Shown one piece after another: positions 50,747-59,885 of a stretch of DNA of 64,000 bases. This DNA comes from Chryseobacterium indicum. GTDB taxonomy: Bacteria; Bacteroidota; Bacteroidia; Flavobacteriales; Weeksellaceae. Each line of letters begins with the position of its first letter. Position 1 is the stretch's first letter. The stretch is taken from NCBI RefSeq assembly GCF_021504595.1, contig NZ_JACSGT010000002.1, forward strand, positions 744,001-808,000, in the 5' to 3' direction. Position numbers and translations under genes: made by a program. The notes beneath the pieces were generated by a model. That model had not been told where the DNA came from, searched no databases, and saw nothing but the letters and a program-made list of their open reading frames with translations.

Positions 50747-51721
50747 ATGATTTACAAGCTTATCTTCAATAAAGGAGAGAGAAGTAATTTTGAAAATGAT
50801 TATAACCAACTTATCAATCGTTATTTATTTTTTCTTTTTTTTCTTTTTCTATTCTATGCTATCTTTATTATTACTTTTTTCAGGGATATTATTATTTCTA
50901 TATTCCTTATTACTATTACCTTATTCTGGATTCTTTTAATCTCAGTTAAAGATAAAACCACAACATTTCGTAAAACACTCAAATTCGGAGTAGTAGGCAT
51001 TTTGGTTTTACTTACCCTTATTGTAAGTTTTTTTAATATTTACAGTTCAAAAAAAGTTGGAGTAGAATATTTTTATTTCAGTATTCTCTTTGCAATTCCT
51101 TTCTTTTTAAATTACAGAAAAAACAAAAAAGAAATTTATTTTCTGACTTTTTTTATCAGTTTTAATTTTATTGCCTGCCTTTACTTTGATTTCAGTTTTT
51201 TACCGAGAAGTAAGTTTTTGAAAGAAAAGGATTACTCTACCATAAAGCTGCTTAACATTTTATTTTCTGTCGTTTCTTTTTTAATGGATATTGTTTTTAT
51301 AAGCCAAAAAGACGAGTTAATAAATGGACTTCTCGAAAACACGCAAATTAAAGATTCAACCATTGAAGATTTGATGAAGACCAATTCTAGATTAATGAAA
51401 AGTCAGATGCAGGCTAATCAGCTTACCGATGAAAATATTGATGAAATATTCAGACTGGCAGAGAAAAATTCGGTAATGTTTTTTGAGAGGTTTCAGGTTT
51501 TCTTTCCGGGTTTTATTCCGGGAATTTTACAGATTAACCCTAATCTTATTCATTCTGAATTGTATTTCTGTGCATTAATGAAACTGGATTTCGATACGAA
51601 AAAAATTGCTCAGTATACTAATAACAGCATAAGAGCAGTAGAGAGTAAAAAATATAGAATACGAAAAAAACTGAATATTCCTTCGGATGTCAATATTAAT
51701 AGTTTTCTTATGAAGATATAA
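50747..51721 (+). CDS. Membrane-anchored regulator with C-terminal LuxR-like HTH
   Basis: A 324-residue protein with about six transmembrane helices (25-195, for example YLFFLFFLFLFYAIFIITFF, IIISIFLITITLFWILLISV, YFSILFAIPFFLNY). A coiled-coil linker follows (205-240: LMKTNSRLMKSQMQANQLTD). The C-terminal DNA-binding domain reads ELYFCALMKLDFDTKKIAQY and NSIRAVESKKYRIRKKLNIP, a pattern of Bacteroidota LuxR-like regulators. There is no receiver domain. Together with the AraC-type gene before it, it is a second membrane-tethered regulator in the surface-protein island, 167 bp before a VGINT gene. Confidence 0.8.
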   Translation: MIYKLIFNKGERSNFENDYNQLINRYLFFLFFLFLFYAIFIITFFRDIIISIFLITITLFWILLISVKDKTTTFRKTLKFGVVGILVLLTLIVSFFNIYSSKKVGVEYFYFSILFAIPFFLNYRKNKKEIYFLTFFISFNFIACLYFDFSFLPRSKFLKEKDYSTIKLLNILFSVVSFLMDIVFISQKDELINGLLENTQIKDSTIEDLMKTNSRLMKSQMQANQLTDENIDEIFRLAEKNSVMFFERFQVFFPGFIPGILQINPNLIHSELYFCALMKLDFDTKKIAQYTNNSIRAVESKKYRIRKKLNIPSDVNINSFLMKI

Positions 51722-51767
51722 CTATTCGTCATTATGATTTCTCTTCAGATATTGAAAAACAGTAAGT

Positions 51768-51785
51768 TTTACTACGTACGCGTGA
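51768..51785. promoter_or_regulatory. TTTACTACG-TACG-CGTGA motif, copy 2
   Basis: TTTACTACGTACGCGTGA, with an extra TACG compared with copy 1 at 50402. It lies 103 bp upstream of the VGINT gene at 51889 and 47 bp after the LuxR-like gene. Confidence 0.4.
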
Positions 51786-51888
51786 TATTGCGTGCCACAA
51801 TTTGCTAATAAACGAGCTGATAGATGATAACTTTGCTTCTGCTTATAAAATAAATATTTTATTTCAAATTTTAATCCATAAATAAAAC

Positions 51889-53685
51889 ATGATGAATACA
51901 AAATCTACAAAATTTCTGGTAAGAACTCTATTGCTTGCCCTGTTCTTCTCTTTCGGAAACTTTTTCTCCCAAAACAATGGTGCTGTAGGGATTAATACTG
52001 CTTCTCCCAACCCAAATTCTGTATTAGACGTTGTTTCCGTCAATAATAACAAAGGTATTTTAATTCCCCGTCTTACAGTAACACAGCGGGATGCAATTAC
52101 CATCAATCCCGCGAATGATGACGGTCTTACAGTTTACAATACTACAGAAGACTGTCTTAATTACTGGAGTCTTGCAGATAATGAATGGAAAAGCGTCTGC
52201 GGGCAAATAGGAAAGTCTGTTTTTACAATAGATTGTGCGAATACAAAAGCCAGTGGTACTTATATTCAGGGAAAAACACTTAACACTTCACATTATCTTA
52301 CAGTAACCGTAAATGTCACCAAAAAAGGAAGCTATACGATTACGGGAACCACAACCAATGGTTATAATTTTTACGCAACAGGTGTTTTTCTAAACACAGG
52401 AATACAGACAGTGCAGGTTGCAGGACAGGGAACACCTTCTGCAGTTCAGTCTGATACTGTTCAGTTGTTTGCAAACGGTGTAAGTGTAAGCTGTACACCG
52501 GCAGTAACGGTGAATGTACTAAGTTCAGCAGCAATCTATTCTGTCTCATGCGGAAGTGCAACAGTAAATGGCGTTTACACAAAAGGAACGGCTCTTGGCG
52601 CGGGCAATACGATAACACTACCCGTTACAGTAACAGCGTTGGGAAGTTATTCTATCACAACAAATACAGTAGACGGAATTTCTTTCAGCGGATCAGGAAT
52701 ATTTACTGCTACAGGAAATCAGAACATAACATTATCCGGCACAGGCAAACCAACATCCACAGCTGATAAAGTAATGACGATTACATCCAACAGTGCGGAT
52801 GGTGAATCTACCTGTAATGTAACGGTAATAATGACAATACCATCAAAGAAAATTTTACACATCGGATTAGAAACAGTTTACGGCTACAGTGCTTTTACAG
52901 GGCCATCGAGAAGCTTAATGGATTCTCCGACAAACTTTGGAACTTCAGCAGCCAGTGTTGTAAAATCTGGCGGCTATACTCATACTTCTTTAGGCGGTGC
53001 ACCTTCTAATGCAACATTATTAGCAGCACTAAACACCAAACCGGATATTGTTATTATCGGCTATGCTTATACACCAGACGCAACAGCTTCGGGGTATATT
53101 GCAAATTATTTAAATAATAAAGGGGTTGTAATTGCGTTTGAGGATGATGCTGCTTCTTCCCAAAATATGATGCGCGCAATTTTCTCTGATCCTACTATTT
53201 CAGCAGCTAATGGAGCAGGAGCCGGTTCGGTATATGCTCTTGTAAATACAAATGATCCGATACTTAACGGACCTTTCGGAGATGTGAGAGGAAAGAACTG
53301 GGGAGAAGACGCTTCTACAACGGTTAATATTACAGGTCTTACCAGTGGATTTATTCCTTACAGTTATGCACAGCCAATTAACAGCACAACTCCCAGAACG
53401 GGAATTTCAGGGTTAAGACACAGTTCGCTTAATTTTATCTGGTTCGGAGACGGTGGATTTTTAAGTAATGAAAATGCGAACGGGAATCAATATCCAAGTA
53501 ATACTATTGAGCCATTTGTTGCACCAAGTTCAGGAGGATATTTGCCGGTACAAAAGTCGACGTATGGATATGCAGGCAACGGATATGCATTGGGAGGAAT
53601 GCAGGTACAGAATTCTATCATCTTTGCAAATGCTTTAGCATGGGCAATAAAGCAGGCAGAAACCAATGGGATAAATACCCAATAA
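51889..53685 (+). CDS. Exported VGINT-family protein with Ig-like repeats and a C-terminal sensor-like domain
   Basis: A 598-residue exported protein. The signal peptide (about 1-28) is followed by GAVGINTASPNPNSVLDVVS and GILIPRLTV. Residues 110-310 are two Ig-like repeats, each with a Cys near its start (FTIDCANTKASGTYIQGKTL, YSVSCGSATVNGVYTKGTAL), ending in STCNVTVIMT. From 315 on (KKILHIGLETVYGYSAFTGP, PDIVIIGYAYTPDATASGYI, VIAFEDDAASSQNM, FIWFGDGGFLSN) the sequence looks like a Rossmann-type ThuA/amidotransferase-like domain; this is my reading of strand pattern. No T9SS C-terminal signal is evident. Last gene of the island. A terminator follows. Confidence 0.75.
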   Translation: MMNTKSTKFLVRTLLLALFFSFGNFFSQNNGAVGINTASPNPNSVLDVVSVNNNKGILIPRLTVTQRDAITINPANDDGLTVYNTTEDCLNYWSLADNEWKSVCGQIGKSVFTIDCANTKASGTYIQGKTLNTSHYLTVTVNVTKKGSYTITGTTTNGYNFYATGVFLNTGIQTVQVAGQGTPSAVQSDTVQLFANGVSVSCTPAVTVNVLSSAAIYSVSCGSATVNGVYTKGTALGAGNTITLPVTVTALGSYSITTNTVDGISFSGSGIFTATGNQNITLSGTGKPTSTADKVMTITSNSADGESTCNVTVIMTIPSKKILHIGLETVYGYSAFTGPSRSLMDSPTNFGTSAASVVKSGGYTHTSLGGAPSNATLLAALNTKPDIVIIGYAYTPDATASGYIANYLNNKGVVIAFEDDAASSQNMMRAIFSDPTISAANGAGAGSVYALVNTNDPILNGPFGDVRGKNWGEDASTTVNITGLTSGFIPYSYAQPINSTTPRTGISGLRHSSLNFIWFGDGGFLSNENANGNQYPSNTIEPFVAPSSGGYLPVQKSTYGYAGNGYALGGMQVQNSIIFANALAWAIKQAETNGINTQ

Positions 53686-53710
53686 TAAGCACAAATTACT
53701 ATACATCTAA

Positions 53711-53745
53711 AAGCTTCAGTAATTGGTTTTACTGAGGCTTTTTTT
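53711..53745 (+). terminator. Terminator of the 51889 gene
   Basis: AAGCTTCAGTAA pairs with TTACTGAGGCTT (one G-T pair), followed by TTTTT. It lies 26 bp after the stop codon. Confidence 0.88.
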
Positions 53746-53810
53746 GCTGTAAGTTAAGACATTGAATACACACTTTAGTATAGCTGAAAAGTATCAAATC
53801 TTTTAACCTG

Positions 53811-53856
53811 AAAAGAGTATTTCCAAAGGAATTTAAAACCTCTCGAAATACTCTTT
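53811..53856 (-). terminator. Hairpin downstream of the ABC exporter gene
   Basis: Perfect 12-bp arms AAAGAGTATTTC (53812-53823) and GAAATACTCTTT (53845-53856) around a 21-nt loop. On the minus strand it is followed by TTCAGG after a short T-run. A likely terminator of the leftward exporter gene. Confidence 0.6.
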
Positions 53857-53877
53857 CTTGATATATTTTTTATGATA

Positions 53878-55716
53878 TTAATCGAAGTTCTGCAGTTCCA
53901 CAAGTTTGTGATAAACTCCTTTTTTCGCAATAAGATCATGATGCGTTCCCTGTTCTACAATGTCTCCTTTTTCCATTACCACAATCCAGTCAGCCTTTTG
54001 AATAGTAGAGAGTCTGTGTGCAATAACAAGAGACGTTCTGTTTTCCATCATTTTTTCGAGCGCATCCTGAACAAATCTTTCCGACTCCGTGTCCAAAGCA
54101 GAAGTTGCTTCATCCAGAATCATAATCGGTGGATTTTTCAATACAGCTCTTGCAATGGAAACTCTCTGTTTCTGACCTCCGGAAAGCTTTCCTCCGTCAT
54201 CTCCGATGTTAGAATCATATCCGTCAGGAAGATTCGTAATAAAGTTATCTGCATTGGCAATTTTGGCAGCAGCAATTACCTCTTCTCTGGTGGCTTCAGG
54301 TTTCCCCATCAGAATATTATTGTACACCGTATCATTAAATAATACAGATTCCTGAGTAACCATCCCGAGAAGTTTACGGTATTCTTTTAATCTTAAATTT
54401 TTAATATTTACACCATCAATCAGAATTTCACCTTCAGAAACATCATAAAATCTTGCCAGAAGATTCGCGATCGTTGTTTTTCCGCTTCCGCTTTGTCCGA
54501 CAAGGGCTACGGTTTTTCCTTTAGGAATACTTAAAGAAAAATTTTTAAGAATAGCATGGTCTTTATCGTAGTAAAAACCGATATTTTTAAATTCAATAGC
54601 TTTATTAAGTGTTGAAATACTTACAGGATTAGCAACTTCTTCAATTTTCACGTCTGCTTCAAGAATTTCCAATACTCTGTGTAAAGAAGCTTCTCCTTTC
54701 TGTACGTTTGAAATTGATTGTGATAAACTCTTTACCGGAGGTAAAATCTGGAAGAACATTCCTAAAAAAACTAAGAAATCCTGAGGAGCAATGCTGTGCT
54801 CCACAACAATCTGTTTCCCGCCATACCATGCAATGATTAAAAAAGTGACAGAACCCAGAAATTCGCTGATTGGCGATGCCAATTCTTTCTTTCTTCCCAA
54901 TCGTATCGAACTGTCGATCCATCTCTGCATAGAACCCATAAAGCGGTTATCCATAATCTTTTCTGCGCTGAAAATCTTAATTACTTTTGAAGACTTTAAA
55001 GTTTCATCAACAATAGAAAATATCGTTCCCATTTCGTTCTGCGCTTCGTGAGAATCTTTTTTAAGACTTTTCCCGATTAATGCGATTAAAGTTCCCATCA
55101 CCGGTAAAACCAGAAGAGAAAAAAGCGTTAATTCAGAACTTAGCAGAAACAAACTTATTAATGTACTCACAAGCATAAACGGAGCATTAATCAGTTCCAC
55201 TAAACTTCCTAAAATACTGCCTTCCACTTCGCCTACGTCATTGGACATACGCGACATCATATCTCCTTTTCTGCTCTCAGTAAAAAATGAAACCGGCAAA
55301 GCCAGAACCTTACGGTACATTTCTCCGCGCAGATCTTTGGTAACGCCAACACGGTAATTAATCAGCAGAAAAGATCCTAAATATCTGAAAAGGTTTCTCA
55401 GCAAAAACATAAATGCAGTAATTACGCAGAGCCATGCCAAAACATTCAGCGTACCATAATCATCCACCAAAGTCTGAATATAATAATTAGAATAGTTTTT
55501 CAGGTACGTAAATAAATCTGTCAGATTTCCGGAATATACAGGTGCAGATTCAAAATCTTCTCTTTTAATAGTTCCGAAAAGCATTCCCAAAACAGGAAGA
55601 ATCGTTCCTAATGAAGCAATCTGAAATACAGAATATAATAAGTTGAAAAATAAACTTCCGAAAATGTATTTCTGGTGTGGTTTTGCGAATTTTAATATTT
55701 TTTTATATTCGTTCAT
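53878..55716 (-). CDS. MsbA-like ABC exporter (permease-ATPase fusion)
   Basis: A 612-residue half-transporter. Six transmembrane helices occupy residues 15-310 (FGSLFFNLLYSVFQIASLGT onward), with the coupling segment EGEASLHRVLEILE. The ATPase domain (350-605) has Walker A GQSGSGKTTIANLLAR, signature LSGGQKQRVSIARAVL and Walker B IMILDEATSALD, followed by IAHRLSTIQKADWIV. It works as a homodimer in the inner membrane. By similarity to MsbA it may flip lipid A, but several drug and lipid exporters look alike. It is monocistronic, and its 3' hairpin faces the surface island. Confidence 0.9.
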   Translation of the reverse strand: MNEYKKILKFAKPHQKYIFGSLFFNLLYSVFQIASLGTILPVLGMLFGTIKREDFESAPVYSGNLTDLFTYLKNYSNYYIQTLVDDYGTLNVLAWLCVITAFMFLLRNLFRYLGSFLLINYRVGVTKDLRGEMYRKVLALPVSFFTESRKGDMMSRMSNDVGEVEGSILGSLVELINAPFMLVSTLISLFLLSSELTLFSLLVLPVMGTLIALIGKSLKKDSHEAQNEMGTIFSIVDETLKSSKVIKIFSAEKIMDNRFMGSMQRWIDSSIRLGRKKELASPISEFLGSVTFLIIAWYGGKQIVVEHSIAPQDFLVFLGMFFQILPPVKSLSQSISNVQKGEASLHRVLEILEADVKIEEVANPVSISTLNKAIEFKNIGFYYDKDHAILKNFSLSIPKGKTVALVGQSGSGKTTIANLLARFYDVSEGEILIDGVNIKNLRLKEYRKLLGMVTQESVLFNDTVYNNILMGKPEATREEVIAAAKIANADNFITNLPDGYDSNIGDDGGKLSGGQKQRVSIARAVLKNPPIMILDEATSALDTESERFVQDALEKMMENRTSLVIAHRLSTIQKADWIVVMEKGDIVEQGTHHDLIAKKGVYHKLVELQNFD

Positions 55717-55829
55717 TCAATGAAAAAATTGGATAGCAAAATTACGTAATTTAAATGATAAGACGTTTTTAATCGCCTTTTACTTTATAAAATAAGTTTC
55801 TGCAGCATTTATTTTGTTACAGTTTTCGG

Positions 55830-55862
55830 AAAAAATAAAGCCGCCTGAAGAATGGCAGCTTT
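55830..55862 (-). terminator. Terminator of the M28 peptidase gene
   Basis: AAAGCTGCC pairs with GGCGGCTTT (one G-T pair) on the minus strand, followed by ATTTTTT. It lies 11 bp after the stop codon. Confidence 0.88.
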
Positions 55863-55873
55863 GATATTAACTT

Positions 55874-56794
55874 TTAAAATCTAACTTTATCATTATACTT
55901 CGGTGCAAAATTCTTTGGCGAAAGTTTGTCTAAAGTTTTCCCGAAATTATTGATTATTGTTGTTAAATTATTAAAATCCACAACGTGGATATCGTCATTT
56001 TCGTGATGATAATGCGTCGCTTTCGTCATGTCAACCGTTGAAAAAGAATGCGCGATAATTTTTTTCTTAACGAAACTCACGTTGTCTGACCTGTAGAAAA
56101 GCTGTTCCGAAGCGTAAGGATCGGGATTTATTTTTAAGCCGTTCGCGGCATTTTTATTAAATAATTCGTCAAGATCCGAAAATTCATCACCCGTCATGAA
56201 CAAAGCGTTCTTTCCGAAAGCAGAGTCTGTTGCCACCATTTCGAAATTAAACAGCGCAGTCATTTTATCATAAATCGGATTCAGATTCTCATCCTTTGAA
56301 ATGGCTCTGGAACCCAACATTCCTTTTTCTTCTCCGTTAAATGCCATGAAAACCAAAGAAAACTCCGGTTTTTTATTTTTGAAATAATCTGCAATTCCTA
56401 CCAGAGTGGTAATTCCGCTTGCATCATCATCGGCTCCGTTGTAAATATTGTCTTGAGGATTGTTGCTGGTTCCGATGTGGTCAAAATGTCCCGAAAATCC
56501 TAGAAATTTTTCTGATTTTCCTTTTTTAACGCCACAAACATTATAAGCTGTTTTTCCTTTGTAGTCAAAAGGAACCAGATAAGAATTTCCTGTGCAGTAC
56601 TCTAAATCGTTTTCTTTAAATAATTTGGCGATATAATTGGCTGCGTTATCATTTTCAGCAGTTCCGATTTCACGGCCTTTCATTTCATCAGAAGCCAGAG
56701 TTGAAAGAACAGTCTGTAGTCTTTCCGTAGAAACTTCCTGTGCGAAAGAAAATATAGAAAAAAGTGAAAAGGTAAGATAAGTAAGTTTTTTCAT
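55874..56794 (-). CDS. Exported M28-family zinc aminopeptidase
   Basis: A 306-residue exported peptidase when started at MKKLTYLTFSL (56794); an upstream ATG adds ten residues before the signal peptide. Signal peptide 1-18 (SFA). Zinc ligands of the M28 family are visible: H106 in SGHFDHIGTS, D122 in YNGADDDASGI, and E155/E156 in FMAFNGEEKGMLGS. A further ligand His is probably in HYHHENDDIHVVDF near residue 280. It likely trims N-terminal residues from peptides in the periplasm. It stands alone, with its own terminator. Confidence 0.9.
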   Translation of the reverse strand: MKKLTYLTFSLFSIFSFAQEVSTERLQTVLSTLASDEMKGREIGTAENDNAANYIAKLFKENDLEYCTGNSYLVPFDYKGKTAYNVCGVKKGKSEKFLGFSGHFDHIGTSNNPQDNIYNGADDDASGITTLVGIADYFKNKKPEFSLVFMAFNGEEKGMLGSRAISKDENLNPIYDKMTALFNFEMVATDSAFGKNALFMTGDEFSDLDELFNKNAANGLKINPDPYASEQLFYRSDNVSFVKKKIIAHSFSTVDMTKATHYHHENDDIHVVDFNNLTTIINNFGKTLDKLSPKNFAPKYNDKVRF

Positions 56795-56911
56795 TTTTAA
56801 TAATTTATAAACAATCTGTCGCAATATAAACGGAAATGTTGCATGCGAATGTTTTTAAATGAAAAATTACAGTAAATCATCTCTTAAGTATGGGCAATTT
56901 TTAAAATTACA

Positions 56912-56945
56912 CAAAATAAAAAACAGCTCCTTAAAAGAAGCTGTT
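56912..56945 (-). terminator. Terminator of the DUF4293 gene
   Basis: AACAGCTTC pairs with GAGCTGTT on the minus strand, followed by TTTTATTTT. Confidence 0.8.
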
Positions 56946-56969
56946 CTCACTCAAAAAATCGTTGTAAGG

Positions 56970-57359
56970 TTATCGAAGTCTGTCTACAGATTTTACGAGC
57001 CTCTCATCTTTTTTAATGTAAATGTTTGCTATAAGCAGACAGATCACCGCAATTAATGAGAAAACCGGCTCAATACCCTTCTCAGGAAAATCTATTCCTC
57101 CGGATAATTTTAGTAACCAGTACATCAATACACCAATCAACAAAGCGTTTATAATAATGCTGATGTTGTTCAGCAATATTTGTCTTTTTCTGTTTTTAAA
57201 GCTGAAAATACTGAGTACTCCCACCAAAACAAGGACGATACATCCGATATTAATCACAGGAAAGCTGTCTGAAATAACAACATCTTCTCCTGTAATGAAC
57301 AGAAACACAGCAGCCAACACTGCTAAAAAAGTCCATATAGTCTGTATTCTTTGTAGCAT
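56970..57359 (-). CDS. DUF4293 membrane protein
   Basis: A 129-residue inner-membrane protein with four transmembrane helices (TIWTFLAVLAAVFLFIT, VINIGCIVLVLVGVLSIFSF, ISIIINALLIGVLMYWLLK, VFSLIAVICLLIANIYIK). Opening MLQRIQTIWTFLA and its place next to rho, divergently, match DUF4293 of Bacteroidota. Function is unknown. It ends with a charged tail DERLVKSVDRLR. Confidence 0.85.
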   Translation of the reverse strand: MLQRIQTIWTFLAVLAAVFLFITGEDVVISDSFPVINIGCIVLVLVGVLSIFSFKNRKRQILLNNISIIINALLIGVLMYWLLKLSGGIDFPEKGIEPVFSLIAVICLLIANIYIKKDERLVKSVDRLR

Positions 57360-57505
57360 TGAATATTAAATTCTACGCAAAAGTAATATAAATTTTGCAC
57401 AATTCAAAAATAAGTGTAGATTTGCATTATACGAATGTACTTGAAAACAACAGTCACCTGACTTACTTTTCTTATTCACAATTAATTACATTTTTTACAC
57501 TAAAT

Positions 57506-59359
57506 ATGTTTAACATTGAAACGTTAAGGTCAAAATCCGTAACGGAACTGACTAAAATCTTAAAGGATTTGGGCGTTAAAGTGGCAAGAAACAGCACTGA
57601 AAATGACAAAATCTTTGCAATTCTTGACTTTCAGGCCTCCAATCCAAAAGTAGCAAAAGAATATTTCAACGCTACTGAAACCAGTATGAATACTGAGGAA
57701 AAACCGGCAGAGAAACCTGCGAAGGCTCCTGCCAGAAAAGCTGCTCCTAAAAAAACGGCAGCTAAAACAAAAGCTGAAGCGAAACCTGCGGAAGAAACAA
57801 AACCTAAAGCAGAGGAAAAAACTGAAGCAGAGGTGAAAGAACCCGTTTCCGAAGAACCTAAAGCTGAAGAAACAAAAACAGAACCTGCAGCAGCAACAGA
57901 AGAACAGACTGCAGCAGCGCAGGCTAAGAAAAAGAGGAAAAGAGTTTCTCCTGCCAATACAGCCAACACAGAAGCGCCTCAGGAAAAAACAGAAGCTCCA
58001 AAAAACACAGAATCTCAGGAATCTGCTCCAGCAGAAGAAAAGCCGAATAATTCCCCTCAACATCAGGCTAGATCCCCAAAAGGACAAAACAACAATCCGA
58101 ATAACAACGGAAACCAGCATAGAAATCAAAATCATAACCAAAACCCGAATCAAAACCAAAACCAGCATCAGAATAAGCAGCAACAGCAGCATTCTGAAAG
58201 AGCGGAGGAACAGCAGCACGAAGCTCCTAAAAAGGAATTCAGTTTCGACGGAATGGTAAGTATTGAAGGAGTTCTGGAAATTTTACCCGACAATTACGGA
58301 TTTTTACGTTCATCAGATTTCAGTTATATTTCTTCTCCCGATGACGTATATGTTTCTACGGCGCAGATCAGAAATTTTGGTCTGAAAACCGGAGACACCG
58401 TAAAAGGAATTGTAAGATTACCGAAAGAAGGCGAAAAATATTTCTCTTTATTAAGACCAACAGAAGTTAACGGACGCGATCTTGCTTTTATTAAAGACCG
58501 TGTTGCTTTTGAATATTTAACCCCGCTTTTCCCACAGGAAAAATTCAACCTTGCCGGAAAAGGCTCTACGATTTCTACAAGAGTAGTGGATCTTTTTGCT
58601 CCGATCGGGAAAGGACAGAGAGCAATGATCGTTGCACAGCCGAAAACCGGTAAAACCATGTTGCTGAAAGATATTGCCAATTCTATCGCTGCCAATCATC
58701 CGGAAGTCTATATGATGGTTCTTCTGATTGACGAACGTCCGGAAGAAGTTACCGATATGGAAAGAAGCGTAAATGCAGAAGTTATTGCATCTACTTTTGA
58801 TGAAGCGGCAGAAAAGCACGTAAAAGTGGCTAACCTTGTTCTGGCGAAAGCACAAAGAATGGTAGAATGTGGTCATGATGTGGTGATTTTATTAGACTCC
58901 ATTACAAGATTGGCAAGAGCTTATAATACCGTAACGCCTGCTTCCGGAAAGGTTTTATCGGGAGGTGTTGATGCAAATGCACTCCATAAACCGAAAAGAT
59001 TCTTCGGAGCTGCGAGAAAGATTGAAGGAGGAGGTTCTTTAACGATCATTGCAACGGCTCTTATCGATACGGGTTCTAAAATGGATGAAGTGATCTTTGA
59101 AGAATTTAAAGGTACTGGAAACATGGAACTTCAGTTAGACAGAAAAATTGCCAACAGAAGAATTTATCCTGCTATTGATTTGGTAGCTTCAAGTACCCGT
59201 AGAGACGATCTGCTTCTGGATGAGGTAACTTCTCAGAGAATGTGGATTCTTAGAAAATACCTTTCCGAAATGAATCCAATTGAAGCAATGGAATTTGTAG
59301 ACAAAAACATCAAAGGAACTTTGAATAACGAAGAATTCCTGATGTCGATGAATAAATAA
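57506..59359 (+). CDS. rho: Transcription termination factor Rho with large disordered insertion
   Basis: A 617-residue Rho when started at [17 protein letters not shown] (57506); the frame is open further upstream, but the N-terminal helix bundle of Rho begins here. N-terminal domain 1-58; insertion 61-243, first Lys/Ala/Glu/Pro-rich and then Asn/Gln/His-rich; RNA-binding cold-shock domain about 246-325 ([16 protein letters not shown]). The ATPase domain has Walker [25 protein letters not shown] and the R-loop region. It is a hexameric RNA helicase that ends transcripts. Such an insertion in Bacteroides Rho is known to drive phase separation. A strong terminator follows. Confidence 0.95.
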   Translation: MFNIETLRSKSVTELTKILKDLGVKVARNSTENDKIFAILDFQASNPKVAKEYFNATETSMNTEEKPAEKPAKAPARKAAPKKTAAKTKAEAKPAEETKPKAEEKTEAEVKEPVSEEPKAEETKTEPAAATEEQTAAAQAKKKRKRVSPANTANTEAPQEKTEAPKNTESQESAPAEEKPNNSPQHQARSPKGQNNNPNNNGNQHRNQNHNQNPNQNQNQHQNKQQQQHSERAEEQQHEAPKKEFSFDGMVSIEGVLEILPDNYGFLRSSDFSYISSPDDVYVSTAQIRNFGLKTGDTVKGIVRLPKEGEKYFSLLRPTEVNGRDLAFIKDRVAFEYLTPLFPQEKFNLAGKGSTISTRVVDLFAPIGKGQRAMIVAQPKTGKTMLLKDIANSIAANHPEVYMMVLLIDERPEEVTDMERSVNAEVIASTFDEAAEKHVKVANLVLAKAQRMVECGHDVVILLDSITRLARAYNTVTPASGKVLSGGVDANALHKPKRFFGAARKIEGGGSLTIIATALIDTGSKMDEVIFEEFKGTGNMELQLDRKIANRRIYPAIDLVASSTRRDDLLLDEVTSQRMWILRKYLSEMNPIEAMEFVDKNIKGTLNNEEFLMSMNK

Positions 59360-59381
59360 ATTGAATTTAATTTGTTAAGAG

Positions 59382-59416
59382 AAAGCACGGACGTTTAATG
59401 TTCGTGCTTTTTTAGT
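59382..59416 (+). terminator. Terminator of rho
   Basis: AAAGCACGGAC pairs with GTTCGTGCTTT (one G-T pair) around a 7-nt loop, followed by TTTTAG. It lies 23 bp after the stop codon. Confidence 0.88.
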
Positions 59417-59486
59417 TTTTGGTTAGAAGCAGGACGTTTTTAATGGCTGTTTTTTTTGAAAATAATTATTCTTTTGAAGCTTTATC

Positions 59487-59571
59487 TCGCTTTCCGCACT
59501 CGCTATTTAAGGATTTCGGCGGCGAAGCCGCCGCCGAAATCCTTAAATGAGCTCAGACAATTGCTGCAATC
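59487..59571 (+). repeat. Palindromic element with variable stem, copy 2
   Basis: A perfect 19-bp stem (59505-59523 with 59530-59548) and a 6-nt loop, tipped by GGCGGC/GCCGCC. Left flank TCGCTTTCCGCACTCGCT (59487-59504) aligns with copy 1 at 13 of 18 or more positions. Right flank GAGCTCAGACA (59549-59559) is identical to copy 1 and is followed by a CAATC block. The stem middle is unrelated to copy 1 at 15206. Confidence 0.85.
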
Positions 59572-59830
59572 GAGGTTAGGGTTTTTGTCTGATATTTCAG
59601 TACATCATTGGATCCACAAAATTTGTGATCCTGAAAGAGTTCAATATAGCATTAAAATAAAGTCTGAAAAAATTCTTGTTTGAACCCTTTGATTTGTTAT
59701 CAGCTTTAATTCAAAAATAAATTTTTCAAAATTGATAAGCTTCCGTAATTAGACTTTCTTACCATGAAAATTAAATTCATTCTAAATCAATATATCAATG
59801 TTAAAGATTTATTAAAGTAATCCCCATTTT

Positions 59831-59861
59831 TTGAATATAGATTAAATAATGGCTAAATTTG
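59831..59861 (+). promoter_or_regulatory. Promoter of the superoxide dismutase gene
   Basis: TTG at 59831-59833 and TAAATTTG at 59854-59861 with a 20-bp spacer. The box overlaps the longest possible reading frame and so supports the start at 59886. Confidence 0.7.
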
Positions 59862-59885
59862 GGTAATAACATTAAAAATAAAATT

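Larger units (their letters stand above)
59417..59885. other. Gene-free 469 bp between rho and sod
   Basis: Contains the second palindromic element (59487-59571) and the sod promoter at its right end. A rightward ORF at 59456-59683 is an artefact of the palindrome. Nothing else could be recognised. Confidence 0.55.

Noticed and set aside
57560..58219. A 219-residue minus-strand ORF, rich in Phe, Arg and Cys, opposite rho
   Set aside because: It mirrors the Lys/Glu/Asn/Gln-rich insertion of Rho; it has no start context, no family, and composition explained entirely by the other strand.
59456..59683. 75-residue plus-strand ORF downstream of rho
   Set aside because: It runs through the palindromic element and has no promoter or family.
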